From Bombiscardovia apis (lineage in GTDB: Bacteria; Actinomycetota; Actinomycetes; Actinomycetales; Bifidobacteriaceae), in assembly GCF_033095945.1 (NCBI RefSeq), contig NZ_AP026800.1:310001-374000 (forward strand): a DNA stretch of 64,000 nt, read 5' to 3'. Below the pieces are notes generated by a model. The model had not been told where the DNA came from. It was given only the letters and a program-made list of their open reading frames with translations, and did not search any database. The position numbers were made by a program, and so were the translations under genes. Of this stretch, positions 50,179 through 59,255 are shown one piece after another; position 1 is the first letter of the stretch; every line of letters starts with the position of its first letter.

Positions 50179-53100
50179 ATGACGTCAAAGCTGTTTGCAA
50201 CACGAAAAAATGTACGTAGAATGCTGTCTGCTGGGCTCGTAGTAGGGTCCGTGGCAGTCATGCTCATTGGTATTGGGTCGCAAGATACTACAAGTGCGTC
50301 CGCGGCAAGCGCTGCTGAAACTGTGCCGAAATTGGCCCACCAGGCACCCGCTTCTCCACTTACGCAGTGGCAGCCGGTCGATGGGTACCAGGCAGTCTTC
50401 CAAGACGAGCAAGGCCAACCAAGCCATCTCGATAAAGAGCACACCTATTGGACCACAGATAATCTTGCCTCACCTTTGTCGGGCTCTGTGACTGCTCGAA
50501 TGGTTGATCAGCTCTATCCGCTGTTTATGAAGAATACTTTTACGGAAGACGCTGAGGATAGTAAGCCGCTCAATCAGAGCGTTAATGCTTCTGTTTATGT
50601 GAAGCCGACCAAGACGCAGACGGCTTCCCAAAATGCTTTAGGTAGCTCCTATATTTTCACCTCTCAAGCTATAGGTGCCTTCGGTGGTGAAGCGCGAAAT
50701 CCTAACGGTACGCTCTCACTGTACACATGGTCTTGGGCGGGCGGTACGTCAGTCGGCGGTTTGAGCTGTTCGGGTGTGAACAATGCTACGAACGGCCTAT
50801 ATACTCCAGTTCTGCGCTTTGACGACTATGAAGCTGGCCAAGATCCGCACGACACGACCGGTGCGAATACTAATATCTTTTGGACTTGTATGCCCACGCC
50901 CGGGGGTAGCGATAGCTCTGGCGGCGGTAGCTTCGGCTTCCCGGCTACGGGCAGCTCTCAGGCTACCGGTGGCGAGATGGATCAGGTGACTGGTCTGCTC
51001 TACGTCAACGGAACTACCAGTGGTAATGTCGTCAACCGCGGCGGTTCAAGCGTCATGCAAAACGATGGTGGTATTGCCTACAGCATTTGGGATCCTACCG
51101 ATGGTAGCTTCTCGCTCTCAGGCCCAGTCCAGGCCAACGATTGGCAAAAGAGTATGACGACTCCTCCTCAAGATCAGTTGTCTGCCACCATCTACAATCA
51201 GGAATATCAGCCGGCTGCCTGTAGAGCCAATGGCGTATATGAAGCGGCGAAACGTACCTATAATGCGGCTTGCTCGTATTCGGGAGGCCTACAAGCCAGC
51301 CCCGATATGGGATTGGATGCATCTGGAAACTTCTACGTATATGCGGCAACATCGGGCTCATATACCAATACTGGAACCACTGAAATCCTGAAAATAGCTC
51401 CTAATACTGTCTTTAATGGTAACGAAAAGAGCATCACTGACGGTTCTCCAGATACGCCATGGCGCTACAGTGTGTTGACGAAGACTAAGCACGGTGAGAC
51501 CTTTTCTCCCAGCGGTTACGGCGCACCTGCTAACTGGGTTGTCGGTATGGGTGTGCACAGCGGTAACTTCCTCTTCTCTGGTTACTATCCGCTTTACGGC
51601 AGGTTTACGCCTTCCGATGGTTCGACTATGACGACGCCTATGAACGCCACGAAGTATCCGGTGAGAGTCAACCCGCTTGACGGTGTAATGAATATCATTA
51701 CCACTACTAACAATCCGTCAATCGCAACCCCGTACGGGTCAACAACTATCCAGAACCCCTTGTCGGATTCGGGAGGTAACCGAGATTCCGCATCGGCTCA
51801 GGAACTCATCGTTGTAAAGGGTAAGGTCTACGAGGATTCGAAATCTGATGCCGACTATAGCGGCTTCAAAGATGCGGGCGTGATGGGCTTAACAGTCGAT
51901 TTGTATGATAAAAACGGCAAGCTCGTGGGTACAACTACGACGAGTGCCGACGGCTCCTACTCGTTCATTCTCTCGGCGTATGGCACCTATTATGTGCGTC
52001 TGGTGCAGCCGCGAATTGACAATGTGAATGCTTTCCAGACTTGGGCTTCGGTAGTGGGAGGAACGGGTGCTGATCCGGCCGGCTCTGCCAATATTCCTAC
52101 TGTTTCCTGCGTGGGCGGAGACATCTCGGTGGAGACTGGCGAGAGTGGCAGGCCCTGCCAAGGAGCCAAGGAGTTCCCCTACGTGGATCCCAACCCGCCT
52201 CTAGATGCTGATGGCAACCAGAAGATGGGCGAGATAGACCCGGCTTGGAATAATGGCAGCCCCGAATGGGCCACCTATGCCAAGGTGGATATGCGCACCT
52301 ACTTCCAGAACCCTGAGATTAACTTCGCTATCTCGACCGGCGCTGCCAGTTTTGGTGATGCCAGCGGTTCGACTGGTGTAAACGCGGGGCGCCCCGCCAA
52401 CGTTGGTCCGTTTAATACCACCAAGAAGCAGAAGGGTCCCTCCCTGCGCAATCCACAGACTTTGACTAATATCTATAAGAAGTCAAGCGGCATGCAGTTG
52501 GGAGACAAGCTGGGCCTGTACTCGGATGGTTCGCCTGACCAAGACGCGAATTCAAGCAGTGCGGATCCAGTGACCGGGCAGTCGCATAGTGAGACCGACG
52601 ACGGCATACAGCTCCTGATGCCCGTCGATCAAACTAAGGATGTGAGCACTTACTGTTCGCCTAATCCCACCTACACTGACACAGTGCTCCAGCCCCTGCA
52701 AGGCACCAACTTAATCTCTGGATACACATACTGTATTAAGGCAAAAGTTAGCGGAAGTTTGGCGGCTTCCGACGCTGCTCAGGGCGCGCCCAACTTAGTG
52801 CTGGGCTGGCAGAGTTCGGCCGCTCCGGGCCGTTTAGGCGGGTGGACTAGCGTTCAATCCACGCTTGCTTATGCTGCCTACGCCGGTGGTGAGGCCGACG
52901 GTTCGGGAGATCCGGCGCAAACTTACTCCACCTTTACAGTGCCAGCGCTTTCGTCGAGTGCAGTAAGCCCGGTTCAGGCTCGCTTCGCGGTCGTTACCAA
53001 CGGTCTATGGAAAGAGCAAGGCGGCGATCCCGCTGATTTGATGAACAGCAAGATACCGGCCGACGACACTACTCAAGCCTTCGGTGGGCCGATGCCCTTC

Positions 53101-53853
53101 ACTGCGGCAGCCGACAAGGAATACTTCGTTCAGCCTGGTGAAATTGAGGACTACCAATATTACGATGTGAGTGTTTCCATGCGCATCGTGGCAAGGGTTT
53201 CCGATGAGGAGTCAGTGGGCGACTTAGCTGAGCCTGCCAATATTAAGTACAATCTCGATACCTCTGAGGATGCGCCTTCCACGGCCAGCGATTCGGTCTT
53301 GCTTGACAGCAAGTCGCCAGCGTCGACCTCGCAAACCCATTTGCCCAAGATTGCTATTGGCATGCCGAATTCGTCGGTCACCGTCACCACTGGCCTACCT
53401 AAGGTCAAGGTGGGGCAGCAGAAGAAGGATTCTGTGATGACCATGAGCAAGAAGCAGACTCCGACATGCCAGGGCAGTTATGTAGGTAAATCGGGCGCCA
53501 TCAATTCCTACGATTTGAAGGTCAATGCTCTGCCTAACGACTCCGCAGTTCCGCAGCCCAGCGATCAGCAGAGCGTTAGTAAGAATGATGTTTCCTATAA
53601 GGTTTCGACCTACTTTAACCCCACGGTAGATATTCCGGCTCGCTCAGGTCTCTCTATCGTGTGCTCCATCACCTACGGCATTGAAGGCCATGAGGGTATG
53701 CTGCCCGAAACCGGTGCACTGCCTTGGGGTGTGGCTGGTGCTCTCGCGCTCGTTACCGGTGGTGTTGCTTTCGGAAGCGTCTACAGCGTGCGCTGGGGCA
53801 AGGAACATGGCTACTTTGAGCGCAGTGGTGCCCACCGCAGCTCAGATAAGTAA
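50179..53853 (+). CDS. Large LPETG surface protein, probable pilus tip or adhesin
   Basis: 1224 residues. A long signal peptide (ATRKNVRRMLSAGLVVGSVAVMLIG) leads to a large Ser/Thr/Gly-rich extracellular region. Residues about 547-615 resemble an SdrD B-type domain (VKGKVYEDSKSDADYSGFKD, then GTTTTSADGSYSFIL). A segment at about 983-997, QPGEIEDYQYYDV, matches the end of GEVED-type domains. LPETG at about 1175-1179, a hydrophobic helix and the tail RWGKEHGYFERSG form the sorting signal. Size and position after the major pilin and before sortases fit a minor or tip pilin with an adhesive head. The ligand is unknown. A compact terminator-like structure follows immediately. Confidence 0.88.
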   Translation: MTSKLFATRKNVRRMLSAGLVVGSVAVMLIGIGSQDTTSASAASAAETVPKLAHQAPASPLTQWQPVDGYQAVFQDEQGQPSHLDKEHTYWTTDNLASPLSGSVTARMVDQLYPLFMKNTFTEDAEDSKPLNQSVNASVYVKPTKTQTASQNALGSSYIFTSQAIGAFGGEARNPNGTLSLYTWSWAGGTSVGGLSCSGVNNATNGLYTPVLRFDDYEAGQDPHDTTGANTNIFWTCMPTPGGSDSSGGGSFGFPATGSSQATGGEMDQVTGLLYVNGTTSGNVVNRGGSSVMQNDGGIAYSIWDPTDGSFSLSGPVQANDWQKSMTTPPQDQLSATIYNQEYQPAACRANGVYEAAKRTYNAACSYSGGLQASPDMGLDASGNFYVYAATSGSYTNTGTTEILKIAPNTVFNGNEKSITDGSPDTPWRYSVLTKTKHGETFSPSGYGAPANWVVGMGVHSGNFLFSGYYPLYGRFTPSDGSTMTTPMNATKYPVRVNPLDGVMNIITTTNNPSIATPYGSTTIQNPLSDSGGNRDSASAQELIVVKGKVYEDSKSDADYSGFKDAGVMGLTVDLYDKNGKLVGTTTTSADGSYSFILSAYGTYYVRLVQPRIDNVNAFQTWASVVGGTGADPAGSANIPTVSCVGGDISVETGESGRPCQGAKEFPYVDPNPPLDADGNQKMGEIDPAWNNGSPEWATYAKVDMRTYFQNPEINFAISTGAASFGDASGSTGVNAGRPANVGPFNTTKKQKGPSLRNPQTLTNIYKKSSGMQLGDKLGLYSDGSPDQDANSSSADPVTGQSHSETDDGIQLLMPVDQTKDVSTYCSPNPTYTDTVLQPLQGTNLISGYTYCIKAKVSGSLAASDAAQGAPNLVLGWQSSAAPGRLGGWTSVQSTLAYAAYAGGEADGSGDPAQTYSTFTVPALSSSAVSPVQARFAVVTNGLWKEQGGDPADLMNSKIPADDTTQAFGGPMPFTAAADKEYFVQPGEIEDYQYYDVSVSMRIVARVSDEESVGDLAEPANIKYNLDTSEDAPSTASDSVLLDSKSPASTSQTHLPKIAIGMPNSSVTVTTGLPKVKVGQQKKDSVMTMSKKQTPTCQGSYVGKSGAINSYDLKVNALPNDSAVPQPSDQQSVSKNDVSYKVSTYFNPTVDIPARSGLSIVCSITYGIEGHEGMLPETGALPWGVAGALALVTGGVAFGSVYSVRWGKEHGYFERSGAHRSSDK

Positions 53854-53912
53854 AGCCCACTAGCTCACAGGCTGCGCCTACCGGTTTATGGCCGGGCGCA
53901 GCTTGTGGGCTT
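53853..53912 (+). terminator. Branched hairpin after the tip gene
   Basis: Outer arms AAGCCCAC / GTGGGCTT and inner arms GCTGCGCC / GGCGCAGC enclose a 16-base loop. It begins at the stop codon. The next gene starts only 35 bases later in the same direction, so termination may be partial. Confidence 0.6.
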
Positions 53913-53947
53913 CATCGTTAGAATCCTCAAACAAAGGACTAGCTTCG

Positions 53948-54790
53948 TTGCATAAGTCAGTAGTGCCCGTCGAGAATGATCATCGCAGCACCTCCTCAGC
54001 CGCCTCCAGCTTAGGTCCTGAGCAGGTGCTCGCTCGCATTGTATCTTGGCTCTTGGCTCTCTGCACGCTTGCTGCCGGGGGAGTGCAGCTAGCTCGCTCG
54101 GTTCACGACGGCTTCAACATTTGGCTCAAACAGTGGCTGCCGGGCTCCGAGCTGGTGTGGCTCACCTTCGCCTGTGCCCTGCTGCTCTTGCTGGTTTTGA
54201 TTGTAGTGCGAATTAGGCTTTCGGTTTCTTATGCCCGCTCTCGGTCCCACAGTCGGGCCCGCAGTGGCAAGCATTCGGCTCTGGTGCGCACACGTCCTCG
54301 CCCGCGTTCGGGACCAGTTGCTCCAGGTGCCACTACCGTGGGAGTGGTTGGCGTTGCTATGGCTGCGCTCTCCCTGCTGGTTGCTTCGCTCTACCCAGTG
54401 GGGGTTATGGGGCGCCCTGCAACCGCTGCTCCTTTCGGAAATTCTGAGCAAGCACAAGCTGTGATTGAACGTGAGCTTGCCGGTTGCAAGTCCCAGTGGT
54501 TGAGTTTGGGAGAGGCTGACATGCCAGGTATTTCCTTCGGTATTATGTGCCCTTCGCAACATACTATGTATGCTGAGTTCTTTCACGATGCCGACCAAGA
54601 GCACTTTGCTTCCATTGTCGACAAAGCCGGCCCGGCCCTCATGCGCAACTATATGAGTGCCGAAAAGAACGTGGCAGTCCAACATTTCTGCTCGGTTTCA
54701 GGTACCCGCTGGCTGGCCATTACTCCCATGCACGAGGGTGAGAATTTGCACCACCTGCTGGGCGGCGAAATAGCAGATTTGGGGCAGTGA
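53948..54790 (+). CDS. Pilus-locus membrane protein of unknown function, copy A
   Basis: About 280 residues from a TTG start eight bases after AAAGGAC; the frame is open to 53888 but has no ribosome site there. Three hydrophobic segments lie at about 28-50, 68-95 and 130-155, separated by an Arg/Ser-rich loop (SYARSRSHSRARSGKHS). The last 110 residues form an extracytoplasmic domain with CKSQWLSLGEADMPGISFG, a second cysteine (IMCPSQ) and ALMRNY ... WLAITP. The next gene has the same layout and a clearly homologous C-terminal domain. I know no family for it. Position between tip pilin and sortases suggests a role in pilus assembly or sensing. Confidence 0.75.
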   Translation: MHKSVVPVENDHRSTSSAASSLGPEQVLARIVSWLLALCTLAAGGVQLARSVHDGFNIWLKQWLPGSELVWLTFACALLLLLVLIVVRIRLSVSYARSRSHSRARSGKHSALVRTRPRPRSGPVAPGATTVGVVGVAMAALSLLVASLYPVGVMGRPATAAPFGNSEQAQAVIERELAGCKSQWLSLGEADMPGISFGIMCPSQHTMYAEFFHDADQEHFASIVDKAGPALMRNYMSAEKNVAVQHFCSVSGTRWLAITPMHEGENLHHLLGGEIADLGQ

Positions 54791-54796
54791 TAGACC

Positions 54797-55498
54797 ATGA
54801 AAAATGCTAGAAGAGTAGATTACGGGCTCGCCCTGTGTGCCTGCGTTGCTGCCGGCCTCGACATGCTGCGTGCTGTCAATCCCACCTATGTGATGGTTCA
54901 CTTGCATTGGATGGAGCGCATACCTCGCTATTGGGTGACTGGAGTTTTTGCTGGGGCAACCCTCCTGTTTGCTTGCGGTCTCTACATCGTTGCACGCAGG
55001 CGGGCTCGCGGCGGCTTTGTGAGCAGTCGCACCGCTTTGGCTGGCATCGCAGCCCTGCTGGCCCTAGCGGTGAGTGCATCTTCTTACGCGGTTGCACTCA
55101 ACAATCCACGCGGTCTCTTTGGTGTGCAAATACAGAAGGCGCCCCTACAACATAGTGACACGGCTCAGCAGGTTATCTCTTCTGCGCTCGGTGAGTGCAA
55201 GCAGGGTTGGGTGGAGTTGGGTGAGTCAGATATTTCCGGACTCTCCTTTGGCGTGGTTTGCTCCTCGCTCAAGACCGCTTACGCTGAGTTTGAAACGCCA
55301 GAGGCGGCAACCAATTTTAAGTCCGCCATGAAAACTAACGGCCCGCTCTTAATGAGGAATTACGATTCCGCTACTTGGCAGCCCAAGGCCACACAATACG
55401 ACGGCCTGAGCGGTCAGGTGTGGATTGCCATTACGCCCAAGCAGACCTCGGCCCAGCTGAATTCTGTTATCGGCGGCCGCGTTGAAAGGCTCTACTAA
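54797..55498 (+). CDS. Pilus-locus membrane protein of unknown function, copy B
   Basis: 233 residues, paralogous to the preceding gene. Hydrophobic segments at about 7-25, 45-67 and 80-100 are followed by a domain with CKQGWVELGESDISGLSFG, VVCSSLKTAYAEF, LLMRNYDSATW and VWIAITPKQ. Two cysteines about 20 residues apart are shared with copy A and could form a disulfide outside the cell. The arginine-rich loop of copy A is shortened here. It starts six bases after the stop of copy A and its stop is directly followed by the ATG of the sortase gene, so the genes are tightly coupled. Function unknown. Confidence 0.75.
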   Translation: MKNARRVDYGLALCACVAAGLDMLRAVNPTYVMVHLHWMERIPRYWVTGVFAGATLLFACGLYIVARRRARGGFVSSRTALAGIAALLALAVSASSYAVALNNPRGLFGVQIQKAPLQHSDTAQQVISSALGECKQGWVELGESDISGLSFGVVCSSLKTAYAEFETPEAATNFKSAMKTNGPLLMRNYDSATWQPKATQYDGLSGQVWIAITPKQTSAQLNSVIGGRVERLY

Positions 55499-56854
55499 AT
55501 GAGTAACATCTCCAAACGCCACACTCATGCGGCTCCCAAGCCAGGTTCTAAAGAGCACAAGCAGGCGATTATTGCTCAGGCCATAGAGCGAGATCCGTCT
55601 CTGGCCCGCAACCGCTATTCCAAAAACTGGATTATCAACCTCGTTACTGTAGTGTTTGTGTGCGTCGGTATTGGTATTTTTATCTACCCGCTCATTATTA
55701 ACTACGTCAACTACCGTCAGCAGGCGCAGGCTATTGGCGTCTACGAGGAGAAAGTGGCCCAGCTCAGCCCCAAGCAAATCAAAAAAATGTGGTCTGATGC
55801 TATCCAATACAACATTGATTTGGGTACGCCTACCCTGAAAGATCCGTTTAAGTATAGGGGAGTGGCACCGCCTCTGGACCGCTATGAGCGCACTCTGAAC
55901 GTGGATGAAAAAGGCATGATGGCGTATATTGATGCGCCAAAGATCCACATGAAGCAGCCCATTTATCACGGCACGAGCGACCAGGTCTTGCTGGAGGGTG
56001 GCGGTCACATCGTTACCACCCAGCTGCCGACTACTCAGGCCAGTGTGCACCCAGTTTTGACCGGGCATACGGGCGCTGTGGGCCACATTTTCTTTGACAA
56101 CATTACCCAGCTGCAAGATGGTGATATTTTCCAGCTGACCGTGCTCAACCGCCACATGAGCTACCAGGTGGACCAGATTAAGATTATCGAGCCCACCGAT
56201 ACCTCTGACATTCAGCCGGAATTGGGTGAAAACTGGGTCACTCTGCTCACCTGTTACCCTTACGGTGTCAACAACAAGCGTTACTTGGTGAGAGCTAAAT
56301 ATATCGGCGACAACGTGGCTCCAACTGTTTCGCCGGGCGTGCCAATCTGGGTCCTGTGGGCCTTATTGATAACCCTTCTTATTGCGGGTATTATTGTCTG
56401 GTTCTTGCTGGCCCGGCGGCGTGAGTTTACCCAAGAGCTCAACGCTCGAAAAGTGGCTCAAGAGAACGACTCCGAGTCTGAAAGCAGCAGAAAAACAGAT
56501 CACCAAGATCTGAGCGCGGAGTCCGATGCTTCCTCAGAGGTCGGCCCAGCACCACCTACTGAAAGACAAACACAAGCGCAAGATTCTGTATCCAAACTCT
56601 CGGCTTGGCGTCGCCGGGTCATCTTGCGTGCAATCCGCCACACGCGATACACCTACGAGCAGATTCAGCAGCGCCGGCGACAGTTACTTACCGCTGCCTG
56701 GCTACTCATCTTCCTGGGCATCTTCTGCGCTTGGGCCTCCTTTGGTCTCATGATGCGTACCGGCTTCCTGCCTATCTTCGACCTGGGCTACTCTTGGTTC
56801 GACCATCACATCACCTTCTTCTTCGACATTCTCCCGCGTGCAGGAAAGATATAA
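55499..56854 (+). CDS. Class C sortase with extended C-terminus
   Basis: 451 residues. A membrane segment lies at about 50-70, then the class C lid motif DPF (about 117-119, in TLKDPFKYRG). The catalytic triad is visible: His190 in LTGHTG, Cys252 in TLLTCYPYG and Arg261 in NNKRYLV. Class C sortases join pilin subunits by isopeptide bonds, with the lid covering the active site until a substrate binds. A second membrane segment (about 280-305) is usual; unusual is the further 145 residues with a Ser/Glu-rich linker, a basic stretch and another membrane helix near the C-terminus. Same operon as the pilins. Confidence 0.9.
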   Translation: MSNISKRHTHAAPKPGSKEHKQAIIAQAIERDPSLARNRYSKNWIINLVTVVFVCVGIGIFIYPLIINYVNYRQQAQAIGVYEEKVAQLSPKQIKKMWSDAIQYNIDLGTPTLKDPFKYRGVAPPLDRYERTLNVDEKGMMAYIDAPKIHMKQPIYHGTSDQVLLEGGGHIVTTQLPTTQASVHPVLTGHTGAVGHIFFDNITQLQDGDIFQLTVLNRHMSYQVDQIKIIEPTDTSDIQPELGENWVTLLTCYPYGVNNKRYLVRAKYIGDNVAPTVSPGVPIWVLWALLITLLIAGIIVWFLLARRREFTQELNARKVAQENDSESESSRKTDHQDLSAESDASSEVGPAPPTERQTQAQDSVSKLSAWRRRVILRAIRHTRYTYEQIQQRRRQLLTAAWLLIFLGIFCAWASFGLMMRTGFLPIFDLGYSWFDHHITFFFDILPRAGKI

Positions 56855-56884
56855 CCGTGCCTGCCCTCCAGATAGTTAGCGTTT

Positions 56885-58048
56885 ATGCGTCATAAAAAGC
56901 CATACTTGCGTAAGACTCGCAAAGTCCACAAGGCCAACCCGGCCCCGGTTCTGAAGCAGTCGCGCAAGGCACACAAACTCCGTGAATCCTGCCTGCTGCG
57001 GATGGCCCACGCCGCTTACCCCGGCAAACATACCCAAAAAGGGCATTTGGGTACCAAAATTCTCGGTGCGCTCGCCATTGTTAGCTTGATTATGGGCTAC
57101 GCATTTTGGTCGTATTCCGTGGTTTCTAAGCAGGTGACTAGCCTTAACCACCAGAGTGTGAGTGTCACTTACGGTGAGAGTATCCGCGGTAAGAGCCAAG
57201 CCCAGCTCAACGATTACAAGCGCACTATCGACGACTACAACCATTCGCTCAATACACAGCAGGTCAAGGATCCCTTTGTCTACGACACCTACGCAGTTCC
57301 CAAGGGCTATAAGCACATCGAATCGCTGGTCCAAACTCCGGTGATGGGGCAGATAGAAGTGCCATCTATCAAGCTCAACGAGCCTATTTACTTCGGTCGT
57401 GGCAAGCCTTCGCCCGGTAAGGGGGTTGAGCATGTGGCCAGCACGTCTATCCCCGACGATGTGACTAATACCAACGCCGTGCTTGCAGGCCATTCCGGCT
57501 TGACTGATTCGGTAGTGTTCGACAAGCTGGACCAAGTCAAAGAGGGCGACACTATCCATGTGCAAATCCTCAACCGAGAGTTCACCTACCGGGTGGATCG
57601 CACGGATCTGGTTAATCCGAACCAGGTGGAAGTGCTTAAAGCGCACCAGGGCCAGGCGCAAGTGACTTTGCTTACCTGCTGGCCCCGCTTCGTCAACGAC
57701 AAGAGGCTGATAGTGCAGGGCAGTCTCATTTCGGCCACCATTATCAATCCTACCTTTAACCAAGTGCGCAAGACCGTAGACCACCGTATGTATTTGCTGG
57801 TCATTACCACGCTAATCCTGCTGGGCAGCGCCTTGGGCTACATGACCAAGCAGCTCGACCAGGTGACTCGCTCCCGCCGCAAATCGGGCCTGCAACTCCT
57901 CGTTGCCTACCTAGTAGTGGCCGCAATTCTGTGTATTTTCGAAGCCTGGGTACTGCGCGGCCTCCTCCTAGGCGACCACTACCTCCCCGGCCCCGACCTA
58001 GGCTACTCCTGGTTCAACACCCACCTCTTCCGCCTCTTCGCCGTCTAA
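56885..58048 (+). CDS. Class C sortase
   Basis: 387 residues. A basic N-terminus and a membrane segment at about 58-80 are followed by the lid DPF (about 129-131, in VKDPFVYDT). The triad is His203 in LAGHSG, Cys265 in TLLTCWPR and Arg274 in NDKRLIV. The C-terminus has two further hydrophobic segments, and both sortases share a final motif, DLGYSWF, showing common ancestry of their extensions. Two sortases in one locus usually divide the work between backbone polymerisation and tip or base attachment; which does which is not visible. No clear ribosome site precedes the ATG, so translation may depend on the upstream gene. Confidence 0.9.
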   Translation: MRHKKPYLRKTRKVHKANPAPVLKQSRKAHKLRESCLLRMAHAAYPGKHTQKGHLGTKILGALAIVSLIMGYAFWSYSVVSKQVTSLNHQSVSVTYGESIRGKSQAQLNDYKRTIDDYNHSLNTQQVKDPFVYDTYAVPKGYKHIESLVQTPVMGQIEVPSIKLNEPIYFGRGKPSPGKGVEHVASTSIPDDVTNTNAVLAGHSGLTDSVVFDKLDQVKEGDTIHVQILNREFTYRVDRTDLVNPNQVEVLKAHQGQAQVTLLTCWPRFVNDKRLIVQGSLISATIINPTFNQVRKTVDHRMYLLVITTLILLGSALGYMTKQLDQVTRSRRKSGLQLLVAYLVVAAILCIFEAWVLRGLLLGDHYLPGPDLGYSWFNTHLFRLFAV

Positions 58049-58161
58049 GTGCTGGTCAAATCGTGCTGTTGCGCTTGGGTGTTTTAGTATGATTCGTGCC
58101 CAGTTTGAGGCGATACCAGGGATTTTGAGCGGTGTGTGGAACAGCTAAAATCACAGGTGTA

Positions 58162-58191
58162 TTGGTAGAGATGGTCGGATAGACTTCTAAT
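58162..58191 (+). promoter_or_regulatory. Candidate promoter and inverted repeat before the PanA gene
   Basis: TTGGTA (58162-58167) and TCTAAT (58186-58191) with an 18-base spacer. Just downstream GAGAGTT (58203-58209) and AACTCTC (58231-58237) form an inverted repeat that could be an operator for autoregulation, as is common for antitoxin genes, or an RNA hairpin. Confidence 0.4.
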
Positions 58192-58267
58192 AGGTGATGT
58201 TAGAGAGTTGAGTAAACGAAGTGGTGTGAGAACTCTCGAAGTAAATAGGTGGAAGGGGATGAGAACA

Positions 58268-58744
58268 GTGACACAGGCAAAATATTCAGCGCAACAAATT
58301 GCTCAGTGGTTTATAAATTGGGCATACAATGACGACGATCAAGATGGTGATGATTTAACGAATCTTAAGGTTCAAAAGCTGCTGTACTATGCTCAAGGGC
58401 ATTATTTGGCTCGTTATGGTAAACCGCTGTTTTCGGAACCGATTCAGGCTTGGGCTCACGGTCCAGTCGTTCCAGAAGTCTACCGTGAAATGAAATATTC
58501 GAGCGATGACTTGGCGCCTGATTCCGACTACAATTGGTCACTAATTGACGAAGATACAGCTTCTTTCCTTGCGGGAATCTGGGATACATACGGCCAATAC
58601 AGTGCTTGGAAGCTCAGGAATATGTCGCATGACACCGCTCCTTGGAAGGATCGCTTTAATCCAGACCAAAAAAGTACTGTTATTCCAAACGAGGCAATTC
58701 GACAGTATTTTTCGGGGATTGATACCGTAGCTTCCCATCAGTAA
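58268..58744 (+). CDS. Panacea-domain (PanA/DUF4065, SocA-like) protein, probable antitoxin
   Basis: 158 residues from a GTG start with GGAAGGGG nine bases upstream; the ATG at 58259 is too close to that site. The PanA/DUF4065 pattern is clear: LTNLKVQKLLYYAQGHYLARYGKPLF (about residues 28-53), then EPIQAWAHGPVVPEVYREM (about 55-73) and, near the end, LRNMSHDTAPWKD. This domain is known as a versatile antitoxin that neutralises many unrelated toxins encoded next to it. The gene is less GC-rich than its neighbours, which suggests acquisition by transfer. It is followed nine bases later by a small unknown gene in the same direction. Confidence 0.82.
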   Translation: MTQAKYSAQQIAQWFINWAYNDDDQDGDDLTNLKVQKLLYYAQGHYLARYGKPLFSEPIQAWAHGPVVPEVYREMKYSSDDLAPDSDYNWSLIDEDTASFLAGIWDTYGQYSAWKLRNMSHDTAPWKDRFNPDQKSTVIPNEAIRQYFSGIDTVASHQ

Positions 58745-58753
58745 GGCTCATTG

Positions 58754-59173
58754 ATGGCAAGAAGACAGCGGCCAAAGGTCAAGCCTCAAACCATCAGCCA
58801 GGCTTCGTCTGGGGTTCAAGAGAGCGACTCTTACTTTAAGTTTTCTTTTCGATATATGGATGAGAAAATCTTGAAGTCGAATGAGAGTAAGGAGTTTGAA
58901 GCTTTCGTTCGGCGTTTGATTATGCTATCGGACCGGTCTATACAAAAGTTGAAATTGGATCCTAAGCACGGCTTAGGGTTCGAGAGAATTTCTGATACTA
59001 GTGTTCGTTGTTCAGTTCCGAGCGGATTGGATGTCGAAAGTGTCGGACAATTTTTGAGTTTTCGATATGGTCAGGGCAAAAAGGCTATGCTCGGCAAACG
59101 CGTAGCTGATGTTCTCTATGTGTTGTGCTTCGAGCATGCTTTTGGTGATGCCTACGAGCATGGTGGTTCATAA
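58754..59173 (+). CDS. Small protein of unknown family next to PanA, candidate toxin
   Basis: 139 residues. A basic N-terminus (ARRQRPKVKPQ) is followed by YFKFSFRYMDEK, FEAFVRRLIMLSDRSIQKLKLD (about 55-76), RCSVPSGLD and the end GKRVADVLYVLCFEHAFGDAYEHGG. The alternation of short strands and helices, basic surface and the terminal histidines could fit a small RNase-like fold, but I cannot assign a family. It begins nine bases after the PanA stop in the same direction and has the same AT-richer composition. By analogy with known PanA pairs it is the likely toxin. ATG at 58754 is preferred over the TTG one codon earlier; the ribosome site is weak, consistent with coupling. Confidence 0.65.
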   Translation: MARRQRPKVKPQTISQASSGVQESDSYFKFSFRYMDEKILKSNESKEFEAFVRRLIMLSDRSIQKLKLDPKHGLGFERISDTSVRCSVPSGLDVESVGQFLSFRYGQGKKAMLGKRVADVLYVLCFEHAFGDAYEHGGS

Positions 59174-59219
59174 GATGAATGCCGGTAGTTATTGTTTGGT
59201 TATCTAAGCATGAGAGCGC

Positions 59220-59249
59220 TTGAACGTTGCTACTTGTACATGCTATATT
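59220..59249 (+). promoter_or_regulatory. Candidate promoter after the PanA pair
   Basis: TTGAAC (59220-59225) and TATATT (59244-59249) are 18 bases apart, near consensus, in a stretch with no coding frame. Confidence 0.45.
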
Positions 59250-59255
59250 GTTGTC

